From the NCBI GenBank assembly GCA_022818135.1, contig JAFMSR010000005.1, positions 37,738,906-37,802,905 of the forward strand: a DNA stretch of 64,000 nucleotides, in the 5' to 3' direction. Shown here in pieces: positions 40,401 to 55,004 of this stretch. Position 1 is the stretch's first letter; each line of letters starts with the position of its first letter. The position numbers were made by a program, and so were the translations under genes. Under the pieces are notes generated by a model, which was given only the letters and a program-made list of their open reading frames with translations, was not told where the DNA came from and did no database searches. The DNA comes from Saxidomus purpurata. Lineage: Eukaryota; Mollusca; Bivalvia; Venerida; Veneridae.

Positions 40401-43141
40401 AAATAGTTCTGTTATCAGATCGTAGTTTGAGTATTCCCCGTAAAATACTGAGGTTGTATATTGAAGCGATCAGCTATTTTCAAATCAAAGGAGCGGCACA
40501 GAAATCATGAAGTCACATATTCTAACAGATACCAGACAAATTCAAATACTTACTGGATTAAAAATAAACTTTCATAAAACTGTCTGGTATTAGTCGACGT
40601 TTCTGAAATATTGATCAATTGTTTTTTTCTTACCTGAATGGCCAAACATCCACGTACTTATTTTGCGTGAATTAATTCCACAAATGCTTACCATTGACGT
40701 GTTCCATTTTAGGGACAATCATACTCACATCATAGTTTGTGTGCAAAACTTCTGCTTTTCACAACCGATATGGTATATCTGACGTGAACGCAGCTTTGTA
40801 CGGTTAGTTACAGGAATCAAGTGCGCTTTCAAAAGCATTTTAGACACGAAATTTGGAAGACTGTCAAATTGTTATAAAAACTTTACATTACTGGCAAAAC
40901 AACCCACGAACATTTTGTTTTTATTTAACCATAGCTGGAAAACATGATTTCATACTGTATTATTTTGGTAAAGTACTCGAGAGAAAATAAGCGTCAATGA
41001 AACAAAACACATACATGTTGCAGATCTCTCAAGTTCACTTTACTTACGAGTGCTACATAACTAAAAAAGGACGATATTATTACATGCATCAAGAATCTCA
41101 ATTTTTAATAAAGTTTTATATACAATGTATGAGAATATACGTGCCGAAGCTTTAATATATTTCAAATGTTATGTAATGATCGAAAATGACAGACAGCTTG
41201 TGTCGAAAGTCAAACACATTAAATTTTACTATCAAATATTCTGGTTATTGTTTGATTTACAGCATGTTTAACAAAGGTTTGGGCATCATCAGATCAGATT
41301 GCCTCGTTAGCTATCCGTCATGACCTTCGATTATCTTCACTTTATAGAAATGATTCACGCAATATATCCGTGCGGTTAAAAAAACCTGTCTGGAGTACCT
41401 GTATAGTACGTCTAACTGACCTGCGGCGAGGAAAAGTTATGCAGCAACGAACACTCGGCTGGCAATGAAGTTATTAATATGGATTGGCATATACATATCA
41501 TATATGACATTTTTCTCTCGGAGCATTTGATTATCGGCATCTTTTGAATTCCCGCGCAAAATATTCCTGCCAAATACGAGAAAGCCACGTGCTTTCAATA
41601 GGAGATTAGCAAAAGGTTCTATATTAAAAGTTTAATTACGTCCGGAAATACCCACATCTGTTCTAAATTCCCATTTATGTTATTATGTTCAGAAACACTA
41701 CAATAGGCACGGACCTATATTATATAGGTGGGTGACAAAGGTAATACTTTTAACCAGGAATAGAGTATTCCTGTTATACTGACAGCCTTTCGGAAGATAC
41801 AAAATGAAAAAGCCCCATTTACTTTGATGTACTTTTCACGACCTTACAGACATGTACTATTAAAAAAAATATGCATATTAAATGGAGGAAATTAAGATAA
41901 TATACCTATCAAAATGACATTATTAACGACTCACATAAGTATTACCTATTCCGTTGGCTGCGTATTCAAAGGATTTTCCGCAGTGCATATTTCAAGCGGG
42001 TGAGGTTTAAAAATATAATCTACCGATAAACTATCGCGAGGTAGAGTTTTAGCGGTGTAAACAAAAACACGTTGACATGTGTATAGTTTATAAGTGTTAT
42101 GCATAAAAAGTATACAAGTTTCTGATCAATTTTCACTTATATTGTTTCTATTTGGAATAAGCTTTACAGGTATGTAATTTTTTTCAAGATATATTGAGTT
42201 AAAATAAATATTTGAAGCCGTCAAAGTTGGCGACGAGATTCTGATCGCCGGCATCACGGACCTACATACACATAGAAAGAAAACGTTCCGCATTGTTTGG
42301 AATAATAAGTGGGTTGTGCGCGAAGGGCGACCGTCGTTAATATAAAAAAGCCCTGGCGCACAATTTGTTGGGCTAGGTTGTATACCTGATAATGAAGGCC
42401 CTTTAGAACATAAAGAGACCTAAAAATTGGATAAATCTGTATAGTTCTTAAGTATTGGTGTTAATTCTGCCACAAAGACCGGATCCATCAAGCGCAATGT
42501 TTCGGGAAAGAATCTACCTTTTGTTCTTAATGATAAACAAACTTCACACAAAGTCTTGTATGCTGGAAACGAGTTAAAAACGATGCGGAGTTTTGTGACA
42601 AATTATTATTTGTTTCCCCCTGACAGAGATGCGGTATTTTGCTTTGAACAGACAGGTTCAGACGAATCATAATCACTCCACCCACTTTGGGACAAAGCTT
42701 TGCTCCAGTTATTGGACTCTAGTGCTATTTCTACTAATTTGTAGATAGTAATTAGAATTACAAATAATTTGAAATACTGAATAAACGTTTTTACAGGTGT
42801 CTTTAAAATCAGTTTACATTTTTACCTCACAATATTTAAAAAAACAAATTTTATTTCGTCAGTTATCGGACTTTCTATTCAAAATGGCGTCTACTCGAGC
42901 ATGACGGGAAAAACAAAAGAAAACTAAGATTTTTTTTAAATTTTACGTTAAAAACGTATAACATTGCATTCAAAATTAATACTTATAAAGAAAAAATACT
43001 TTTTTGAACAAAAAAATAAAATAATTAGATATTGAATGGCTAAATAGCGCATAGTCTGGTATGCATATCTAATAAAACCAAAGTACAGAAATTCACAAAA
43101 AGTACCGAAGCTAACATTTTACCATAGCCTTTTACCATATG
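37403..43141. other. FZR1 upstream region, no coding gene found
   Basis: AT-rich and without convincing exons. Holds a short (ATCT)n run near 37798-37814. Two diverged copies of a roughly 80-bp unit (shared CCGATTTTACA core) lie near 39165-39240 and 39795-39880. A non-coding first exon and promoter of FZR1 should lie here but could not be placed. Confidence 0.4.
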
Positions 43142-43818
43142 GGGCTTTTTCGGAAATGTTACTCGAGTAACTCGAGTTAGCTTTGCGCATGCGCTTAATC
43201 TCTGATCTACCCAACTCATGTAACCCCCTGGTCCCGATTTCACGAAAATACTTAAGTATTTACTCAGTAACATGCTTAACTTATTTCAACACTAATCAGC
43301 CTCTTGCATGTTCATTCCTGTAAAGAATTCAAGTTTGTCAGAATAGTATTTGCCCATTTATTACATTTTTATACACCTGTCAGTATTTGTGAAGGAAATG
43401 TTGTTTTATAGCACGTAACTTATTTAAGTAAATTCTTAAAATTCTTGAGTTGTACTCAAATGAATTTTTCGCTATATTTGACTTGCATTTACTATCATAC
43501 AACATTTTTTTCTTTCAACATGTTAATTTCATTAAAAATAGACTATCATCAAAAATGACAACAAGAAATATCCTTAATTTTAGTGAAAATTTTACTTTAA
43601 AATAACGTACTCAGCTGAGCAATTACTTAAGTATTTTTGTGAAATTGGGGCCAGGTGCTCATGAGTTGATCAGAATACATTCTGTCCTAACACGAGTTAC
43701 TTATTCCAAACTGGTCAACTCGTGGGCAACTGGGAGTTACATGGGTTTGATAGATCAGAGATTAAGCGCATGCGCAAAGCTTACTCGAGTTACTCGAGTA
43801 ACATTTCCGAAAAAGCCC
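43142..43818. mobile_element. Fold-back DNA element with long inverted repeats
   Basis: The ends GGGCTTTTTCGGAAATG / CATTTCCGAAAAAGCCC run on through CTCGAGTAACTCGAG, TTGCGCATGCGCTTAATCTC and AATACTTAAGTATT blocks. This gives arms of about 130 bp left and up to 200 bp right around a central 330-bp part. Flanks carry ATG on both sides (43139-43141, 43819-43821). A 3-bp duplication and GGG ends resemble PIF/Harbinger MITEs. No transposase. Confidence 0.7.
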
Positions 43819-44101
43819 ATGGAAATACATTTCACTCTATCTGTATCTGGATACTGCCAACCCCTCTCACGGGTGTTTAAGGCAGGACTAAAGTGCACGT
43901 CGAAAATGTTAGTATATAGTGAAATAATTAAAAAAAAACTGGTAGTAAGTTTTGTCAGGTTAAAGTGAGACTTGGAAGAAAGTATCCAGTCAGAGACCTA
44001 TACTAACATAGTTTATAGGTCTTTGATCTACTCAAAGGTTAAAATGTTAGCATAAATGAGAACAGAAATAAAATTAAAAGATAAAAACAATGATCACCTG
44101 A

Positions 44102-44885
44102 CTAATACTGAACATTTACCATACCATGCTTGAACTGGCCAAGGTCAGGTAGAGAAGCAATTTTACATGGGAGTTGGTTCCAAAGGGTGATACTATGTGG
44201 GAAAAATGAGTACTTGTGGTAATCAGAGGTAACCTGTATATGCCTTAGGGACAGTGGGTGTATGTGCCTGGTGAATCTCATAGGTGTTTGTACGTAGGTT
44301 AGAAGTCTGATTGTTACGATGTTGTGAGTTATTTTGTAGAACATAATGAGCCTGGAGTCGAATCTCCTGTGCTGCAGGGACCACCATCCCAGATCACTCT
44401 GCATGGCTGTAACACTCGAGAGAGAGGAAAAGTTACGTTTTAACCACCGTATTGCACGCCTCTGGACCATCTCTATCTTATTTATATTGGTTTTTGTATA
44501 AGGGCTCCAGATGGTAGAAGCATATTCTACCTGTGGCCGGACAAGGGACTTGTATGCCAGTTCTTTTACTTTTTCATCGCTGGTAATTTATTTCGTGTGA
44601 TGAATCCCAGAGTTTTGTAGGCATAAGTTGTTATCATTGAGATGCGAGTATTATAGCCAATATCTAAGGATAAATTTAGACCAAAATATTAAGCATTATG
44701 GACAGGTTCTAAGGCTTGGCCATGAAGATAGTATTCATTTTTAATGACATTTTTATTTTTAGTGATGTGTAGGACTTGATATTTTGACGGGTTAAACTCC
44801 ATCCCCCGCTGCTTCACCTAGACCTGGATATTGTCAAGATCTTGTTGCTGGGATTGAGAATCTGAGAGTGAGTTGATGGTGAGGT
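44102..44885 (-). pseudogene. LINE ORF2 C-terminal fragment (CR1/Jockey-like), decayed
   Basis: In order on the minus strand: a GMEFNPSKYQVLHITKNKN segment with an upstream stop (about 44750-44885), LNLSLDIGYNTRI, AYKTLGFITRN, KELAYKSLVRPQVEYASTIW, then IEMVQRRAIRWLKRNFSS followed by DLGWWSLQHRRF. This order is the thumb and C-terminal region of CR1/Jockey-type reverse transcriptases. Several stops and frame changes break the upstream half. Catalytic RT motifs are absent. Confidence 0.8.
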
Positions 44886-45039
44886 ACAATACGTGGGCCA
44901 GACTCTTCAAAATGTTTCACAAAGAATGAATAGTCATAAGTTCGACATTCACATTTTTACCGATCCTTTATATATGCTACTCATTTTAATTCTCCGGCTC
45001 ATGAGGCTGTAAATAATGATATGGAAAGGCTGGTTTTAA

Positions 45040-46740
<1,701 letters not shown>

Positions 46741-47047
46741 TGCGCTATTTTGCACGTTGACGTTCGCGTCCGTCTTACGGATGTGACGTCGTATTTGTTT
46801 ATATACATTTATTGTGAAGAAGGCTTTATGGCCGAAATATGTCGATACTTGTTTAAACTATAATTGCGTTGATTTTCTTTTTCCATATTATATTATTCTC
46901 TGAAAATTCAGGTGTATGAATCATTAACTACCAAAGATAGAAGTATACGTGTCTGAACAGGTTGTGTGATGATAATCAGTTAGGTGATGAATTTCATTAT
47001 CTAATTAGTTGTAAACTTTTATCAAATAGCAGACGCAAATATTTAAA

Positions 47048-47258
47048 ACCAAAAATAATATCAAACAGGGAATGCCACGTACCAAAAACGTAGCCTCCCC
47101 AAAACGAGCCCCACAGCACCCAGAACACACACACACACAACACACACACACACACACACAATCATGTACACACACAAACATACACTACCAACACACACTA
47201 GCATACAAAGCAAACACACGAGGACAAAACGAACAATTAAAGGAACATAGTGGGCAAA
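47048..47258 (-). mobile_element. Retroelement 3' tail, copy P2 (solo)
   Basis: Same terminal sequence as the tail at 45040 (AATAATATCAAACAGGGAAT then GCCACGTACCAAAAACG) with a short imperfect (CA)n, stopping at the AACATAGTGGG block. A 5'-truncated copy in the same orientation as the RT relic. Confidence 0.8.
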
Positions 47259-48804
47259 GTCATTTTACTAACAAAGACAAAGCAATTTTAGTGATAAGTT
47301 TAGCACTTTCACTGGTAAAGACCTTAATTTATTTTGTGCTTTTCAGGGAAGTGCTGAAATATATCAGTGCAATAAAATTGATATTGCACTGTTTTAAAAC
47401 AGTGAAAATATCAAAATCTTCATTCTGGATTGACGTCAAAAAAGTATACCGAGCGTAATGAATGCCAGAAACCAAACGACGAAGACGTCAATGAAATGAC
47501 GTCATGTTTCTGATGATGTTTCCCGCGGTTTTCGATATTTCATTGAAAAAAAACTCAACAAAATTAGAATTTGAACATAAAATAAACAGAGAAATCGGTG
47601 GTACTGATGTAATATCACGTTAATTTCACTCGTAAATACCAAATGTAGTTATATTCACTCGTGGACAGATAAAAAACTGTAAATGTATTGCTTGCAACTA
47701 GTGCAGCAGTTCAGTCAGCCAGAACTTTTTTTATATTTTGATGTTTTGGTGATTAATCGTATTCATCGATAGGTATTTTTCTGTTTCATATGTATTAAGT
47801 ATTTTTCAATATATTTTATATAATTTTGAGAACAATACTTTAAAGATCTTTCTAGAAATATTGTATTTCAATGCTTGTTAAAGACGATCATTACAGTTTC
47901 ATTATTTTTTTCAAGCAATGAGAATTTTATGAAATTTTTTGTTGTTGTTAGGGTAATACCTATTAAGTCAGAAAATGAAATAAAAAAGTTAGGTCACCAA
48001 CATTAATTATAAGTAATGGACATTTTTTAAGTATACCCTCGAAAGCAGTGAAAATGACGCCTTTCTTCTGTTTATCAATAATAAAACTCTAAATTTGGCA
48101 ATCTACCATTGTATTTTATTTCAAATTTTAAGCAATTGATCCTATTTCAAGAAACAACATCAACTGAGATTTCAAAATGTATTCACCCTGAAAATATACC
48201 ATAAAGAGAAACTAGTTTCTTTAAAAAATACGTAAGAATTGTAGTCATTTATCAATTTTTTTCTTTATGTTCAAGCAGTGAGAATTTCTTTCTTTTTGCA
48301 GAAGAAATGTTCAAACATCACTTTCTTGAAAACTAAATTTAAAAGGATAGGTCACCAGCCGTATTAGTGAGAAAATGAGCTTCTGAGCTTGTCTCTGGTT
48401 GGAGGGTAGCGTTGGAGAGAGGCAATGTGTATAACGCCACTGACGTAAAACAGATTGCTCAGTGAAAATTAAACCAGACAAATTGTAAAAAGTAAACCAC
48501 ATACAAATAATATGTAACAAAAATGTATCCTTCTGAAAACATTTAACAGGGTTTAAAAGTAAATCTTTGTTAAATGCTGACTTTTTTGGTGCTTTTAAAC
48601 GGATATAATATTTTTTTTGTAACCCTGGTATTATTTTATAATTAGTCTGCTATGCGTATGTATTGTCCATGTTGTGCTGTCCGTAGTCACCTAACCGTAT
48701 CGTGTCATATGTACCTAACTGTAACTGTGCCCGTACCTAACTGTATTGTGTCGTCTGTATATATACCCAACTGTGTATTATATATGTATTATATACCCAA
48801 CTGT
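47259..48804. other. Intergenic, AT-rich
   Basis: No gene recognised. Two similar stretches, near 47910-48010 and 48270-48350, share a CAAGCA(A/G)TGAGAATTT start and a TAGGTCACCA end, suggesting a diverged direct duplication. Confidence 0.4.
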
Positions 48805-49470
<666 letters not shown>

Positions 49471-51020
49471 TTCTATAGAAGGTTGCGCAAGAGATGTCAG
49501 CGTGATTTGAGAGGTCGTATGAATTTGCTCACTAAAACTGAATGACCCTAGTTCTATTCCCGTCTTTCTATTTTTTATTCTGGACACTTCTTCTTCTATT
49601 GCGTTTCAAATAAGACGTACTTCACAGTATTGTTATTTACGATATAAGCAACTAGATATTCAGGTATTTATTATTTAAATACTTCAAAAGAGTTGATCCT
49701 GGTAAGATTTCAGATTGTTTTTATATTCTTAACTGTATTAATTTGAAATAGGGAATATAATCTAAATTAGTGAAATTCATGTAATTTGGAATTATAATTA
49801 TACCGAATATTGAATTATTTGTAATTATTTTTTCTTATTTGTTTTGGGCTTTTTCCCTGTCTGTAATAAATACAGAACATAAATGGTCAAGCATTGAGTT
49901 TGTGTTCATCCACAACCCCAGGTTACATTTTGATATAATGATATTTTTTTTTGGTATAGTTGTTTAATACATGTGTATGCATAAATATGTTACCGTTATG
50001 ATAAGGCCGGTTGGTGAGCCGCCAGCTAGTTAAATAATGGTTATCGTATGCCTACCTGCCTGATGCCTGGCACTAAAGGATAGGATTCGGCATGTTAATG
50101 TGCCAAGAAATAAGGTGTCTCATAAGTCAGAAATGGCTGGCTCTTTAAGTAGGGGTGACACTAAAATAAACAAACACTTGACCTTTACCTTTTACGTATA
50201 TTTAAGCATGTTACAAAGTTATGCTATTATTTTAAATAGGAAACTAGCACAAAACAAAGCAAACTAAAAGAATATAACAAAGCAATTTAAAAGCAGATAT
50301 CAAAGCTACTAAAAGCAAATAGTCAAGCGAAATAAAAGAATTACAAATGAAAGCTCAATAAAACAAATAGCTAAGCTATAAAGAGTTCTTACAAATTAGG
50401 ATATTATATTAAATAGGGAAATAGCACATGGAGGAAAAACAAAACAAACTAAAACCAGACATCAAAGCAACTAAAAGCAAAGAAACAAGCAAAACAAAAT
50501 AAAACAAATAACTAAGTTAAAAAGACACATTGTGTACATAGATAAAACTAAAGAAACTGGAATGAAATCAAACGCACACAGACGCAAAAAGATACACTTC
50601 GTTCAGCCGAATAAGATACCCGAGAGCCGGATATTCCAGTCCGCACCTGCAACCCGCGATATAATCTTTTTCTTGCATACAGTATTTAGTAGAGAATGAA
50701 CTACCCATTCATTCATTCATTCATTCATTCATTCATTCATAAAACAGACCGACATTTTAAACCGTGAATGGCAGTTTATTTCTAGATCGGCATCATGGGG
50801 AACACGAAATAATTTGTTGTGCAACTGGAATATTTTCATGATGACATTATATATCTACTTACACATTACAAAATTTAATCATCGCGTATTAAGGTCGTGA
50901 CACGTCAAATTCTAAACGTGATAGCCCTAGTTGAGAGCAATCTGTATGTTTAAAAAACGATCACATCAGTCTGTATTGAACGGAAATGCCACTCGAAAAT
51001 GACTAATAAACGCATACACT
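49471..51020. other. Intergenic, AT-rich, with (ATTC)n
   Basis: No gene seen. Around 50220-50520 two similar A-rich passages rich in AAAACAAA and AGCAAA words suggest a decayed tandem duplication. A clean (ATTC)n microsatellite lies at 50706-50740. Confidence 0.5.
50706..50740. repeat. (ATTC)n microsatellite
   Basis: About nine tandem ATTC units. Confidence 0.95.
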
Positions 51021-53110
51021 CTCACGTGACATTTAAAATTCTGGAAGTATAGCTGAAAGCTTTCAATTGATATTCACTACTAGTATTAAAACCTGTATTG
51101 AATATACTGCTTTCGGTTCTTCCAAATATTAAGTAGATGGTTATTGCTCTTTCTAAATCGAAAAAGGTCAAATGATACCTGAATAGAATGGCCCTTTCCC
51201 ATCTAGTCATCTTACTGTATCCTCGTTCTTGCAAGAGTCTTAACCTCCGTGATCTTTTCTTCATAAATGACTTAAATGAGTGGCTAGTCGCCTCTAGCTC
51301 CTTGTTTTGCCACTTGGTCTGTCATCTTGTTGTCTTGAACACCACGATGTGCGGGTATCCTTTGAAGGGACAATTTCCGCTCCTCCCTGAACCTGTTAAA
51401 TTGTTTTACAAATAATGGCAATTTGGCATTAGGGTAACCAAAGCTTCCAGGACTGAATGATCACCTGCTGACCACAGATGCATGGGGTATGGACTTGCCA
51501 CCCAATCTAATACTGGTCCCATGTTGTACGGAACATATGTAAATACATTGTACATGTTCTGTACAACATGGGACAAGTATTTAATTGGGTGGCGAGTCCA
51601 TACCACAAGCATCTGTGCAGCTGACAGTTCTCTTTAGACTCTTTCATGCATGTATGCCGGCTTCTACTTCTAGTTTGTAGTCGGTACAGTGCCTGCCTGT
51701 CGGTGTGCATACTGTCTCCAACCATTCCGACGTATGCTTTATGAAAATACCAGCACCACCATCTTGTATAGCAGCAGTAGCAGAGTCGTATGTGTACACA
51801 TTGGTCCAATGTCTCTGATGGATAATGTTCTGAGATAGTCTGTAATGGTAATAAAAATAGTTTCATCTTCCACACTGATTGGAAACTAGGTACTGTAGTG
51901 CAGATACTGATGTTTTACAGGTCATTCCAGTTCCGACTGGTCCAGAGGAGAAGTTGGTGGTCCAAGATAGACAGCGTTTGCTTTGTCAGCGCCTTGGACT
52001 CACAGACAAAACTCTCTCTTTTCAGGCGATTCTTTGTTGGGGCCCACGCTTTGTTCTCATTGGATGGCCTGCATCCTATAAGTTGCAGTTAATGCATACT
52101 TCTGAACACCAAAGCACAAGGTCGTCAGCATAGAGGGAAGCTTTGACTCCTTGAAAGATCGAACACCAAATCATTTAAGGGACACCATGTCGTTATAAGA
52201 ACTTCCGACTTTGTATCCCATTAACACTGACATTAGCCCTTGTGTTGAACAGACAAAACTTGATCCACTTGTACATTGTGCCTCCGATCCCATTCCGTGG
52301 TAACGGAGACTGCCAGTCTAGATTTTGTTGCATACTCTTTGGCGAGACTTATTGGGCGATATCTAGATTCTTACTTCGATCCTTCCTTTGTTTGAAGATG
52401 GGTATCACGATCTCTTCTCTCAAAATTTATGGGAGTTTATCTTCTCCCCAGGTTAAGTTGTAGATCTTAAGAAATGTGTTCATTGCGAAGCAGCTAAGAT
52501 GAATAAGCATCTCATTAGTGATGTCATCTGAACCAGGTGATTTATTGGCTTTATGCTGTTTCATGGCTTTTTTGTAGCTCATTCAGGGGGTGAGTCCTTT
52601 TTCCACAACATCCTCTGAACTATTCTTCTCCTCTCCGTTTCCCTTTTCGTGCCTCTCTCTGGTGGTTTCTGTCGGTAGGATGTTACCAACATCTTCAGAA
52701 TTGTCAGCGAATCTGTTTGCTACCTGTTTCCTTATCAACGGGGTTTCATTCTCGACCAAAACTGTTGCATCTCTGTTGCTTACATCTTCGTCATCAAACT
52801 GTTTGGTGAGCTTCTAAACTTTGTGCTATCTTTTTCCAGAGATGCAATTTTCTCTCTCTAGCTTTTTCGTCTGGCCTGGAGCCTGGCTCTTAGGTGTTGT
52901 TTTCTTGAGAGGAATGTTTATCTACCTCTCACCTGGCTTCTGTCTCACCTGGCTTCTGATACTAGTAACTGATTATGTAGATCTTTCAGGTCATCACAGT
53001 TTGGCTTGTAGTGTCTCCTGGACTCTCGAAGAATGCATTTACGTGCAACATTTAGAATACTATGGCCACACAGAAGTCTTTGGTGACTTAACTGACCTTC
53101 ATGTGATCTA
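51020..53110 (-). pseudogene. LINE relic with RT and RNase H regions (I-clade-like)
   Basis: Minus strand, in order. Near 52500-52560, KQHKANKSPGSDDITNEMLI (palm entry). Near 52380-52410, ILREEIVIPIFKQRKDRSK. Near 52230, MYKWIKFCLFNTRANVSVNG. The catalytic YADD is at 52121-52132 in ASLYADDLVLWCSE. An RNase-H-like part follows near 51660-51800 (ATAAIQDGGAGIF, then TGRHCTDYKLEVEAG), then IPAHRGVQDNKM-type sequence near 51350 and MTRWERAILFRYHL near 51180. RT plus C-terminal RNase H is typical of I-like LINEs. Many stops and frame changes; no intact frame. Confidence 0.78.
51486..51604. repeat. Inverted repeat of about 53-bp arms inside the LINE relic
   Basis: GGTATGGACTTGCCACCCAA and CCCATGTTGTACGGAACAT recur as reverse complements on the right arm, with a few mismatches and about 10 bp of loop. 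It interrupts the RNase H part of the LINE. Confidence 0.8.
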
Positions 53111-53295
53111 AACGTATCATTACATCATACATTAGGTCATCAGTAAGTGCCGTGCATGAACACATGTGTTCTTCTTGTTATTTCATCGAGGGAAGCGAGG
53201 CTCTTGTCTGGTTGTGTGAGGTAAACCGGACGCTAGTTATTGCCTCCAAGTTGTTCACCTACTTCCCTTGTGATTTGACTGTGTATGTCTACTGT

Positions 53296-53358
53296 GAAGA
53301 AAAAAAACAAAAATAATATCAAACAGGGAATGACACGTACCAAGAACGCAGCCTCCCC
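53296..53358 (-). mobile_element. Retroelement 3' tail, copy P4 (terminal 60 bp only)
   Basis: Matches the shared terminus (AAAAATAATATCAAACAGGG then AATGACACGTACCAAGAACG) and stops after GCCTCCCCAAAACC. It contains no microsatellite. Confidence 0.75.
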
Positions 53359-53576
53359 AAAACCAAGGTCAGGAGTAAAAGTGGTATAACAGGGTCTAGA
53401 GTAAAATGTTGGTTGATCATCAGGGTCATTGACCAGTATAAGTTTGTGTTCATCTTGGTAGGGTTCAACCTCCTCTCCACATTTGTCTATGTGGTCATAT
53501 TCCAAACTCTGAGAATGTTTGTTAAAGCCACCGTTGCCAAGAAAGCTGATGTCCTTAACATGGATACAACTAAGGA

Positions 53577-53977
53577 GAGAGGTTTTGTCCTCTGGCCTGT
53601 TTCGTCGGGCCCTTAAGGGTGTTTCTCTTGGTGCTCTGCCTTCTGCAAAGGCATTGAGTACATACGTTTTTTGGTTCTCAAGGTTTGCTTTTTATATATT
53701 CATACACGAGCATTTTTGTGTTTTACATACCATGCCTTTTTGTTTCCATTGCGTGTGTTAGAGATTCACCTAGCAGGGATTACTTTTTATTTACACTGTC
53801 CTGTGACTTTGGAACATGGTGGGGGTAAGAGTGAGGTTGGGTGCGCACCATAAACCGGTTTAGCTGCCCAGTGGTGTTTTTGCCACTGACCGTTCCAAGG
53901 CGGTGCCTCACTGTGTTCCTTTATTTGTTCGTTTTGTCCTCGTGTGTTTGCTTTGTATGCTAGTGTGTGTGTGTGTG

Positions 53978-54011
<34 letters not shown>

Positions 54012-54133
54012 GCGTGTGCGTGTGCGTGTGCGTGTGCGTGTGTGTGTGTGCACTTCTGGGTGCTATGGGGCTCGTTTTGGGGAGGCTGCGTTTTTGGTAT
54101 GTGGCATTCCCTGTTTGATATTATTTTTGTTTT
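53577..54133 (+). mobile_element. Retroelement 3' tail, copy P5 with (TG)n and (TGTGCG)n
   Basis: Plus copy beginning GAGAGGTTTTGTCCTCTGGC, which corresponds to the RT-proximal part of the tail of the relic at 45040. It ends GATATTATTTTTGTTTTTTT. The repeat at 53963-54050 mixes TG with TGTGCG units, unlike the other copies. Confidence 0.82.
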
Positions 54134-55004
54134 TTTCATTTGGGAAGAACATGTTGACAACATCCATCACCTTGTAGCTCAGTCTACGACAGTACACCAA
54201 TGTTTCTTACTTTATTAACAAAATTAATACTTTTTGAATAGTATAAAGAACCAAAACCTTATTTGCAACCAACTTTAGCATTATTTTTTACATAAATTGT
54301 ACAGAAAATATTTATATTGTATGCCTTTTATCAAACAAACATAGACGGTTGTTTTTGTCACAAAACATATGTCTCTCCCATGACAGTTTGTTCATGATTG
54401 TAAAACTGAAACATGATATTAAAAGAAAACAAGAAAACGCGGCAATGCCGCCAAAGTGGGTTTTAACGGCGCCTGTAGAAATCGTAGAATTAAAAAAAAT
54501 CTAAAAAGAAGAAAAAAAGTCACCTTGATTTTTTTTAATATACTTTAGTAACAGTGACCTTAACCTTGACCCCGAAAAAAATTTGTTTTGCTTAAAAGAA
54601 TTTAGAAACTAAAAAAAAAATTAAAAACCTATTTTAAGTAAAAGTGACCTTGACATTGACCCTCCCACCCCACCCCATATATTGCAATTGGTCACTCCTA
54701 ACTCGAGCGGAAACCATTTTTCTGCATTTAGTAGCAGTTACCAGATGTCAGATTAATTCCAAATGCCAGTTAAGACGATCATTTAAAACTGCATTGAAAA
54801 ACTTACCAAAACAACTTAGTATAGTTATACCCCGTATAATTGTCAGGGTCATTTATATCTCCTTTATTTTGTATAGATCTAAAGACAAAATGAGTCCCTG
54901 CTCCAAACTTCAGGAAATATGCCGGAGTGTAGTATGATATTAAACAGTTTCAAAATATAGGAAGCATAACCTCTTTAGAATTTTTTAATATTCATTGAAA
55001 ATGT
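54134..55004. other. Intergenic, with a possible short-element head near 54428
   Basis: AAACAAGAAAACGCGGCAAT then GCCGCC at about 54427 resembles the ACAAGAG-hairpin heads of the short elements (GCGGC/GCCGC stem). Units with GTGACCTTGACC follow near 54550-54660. No matching 3' end was found. No gene. Confidence 0.4.

Noticed and set aside
43040..43968. Similar peptides on opposite strands (sharing RLSACAKLTRVTRVTFPKK)
   Set aside because: They are the two arms of the fold-back element read in opposite directions, not a protein family.
53413..53616. Plus-strand frame with a hydrophobic stretch
   Set aside because: Its end is retroelement tail P5 sequence; the rest has no support.
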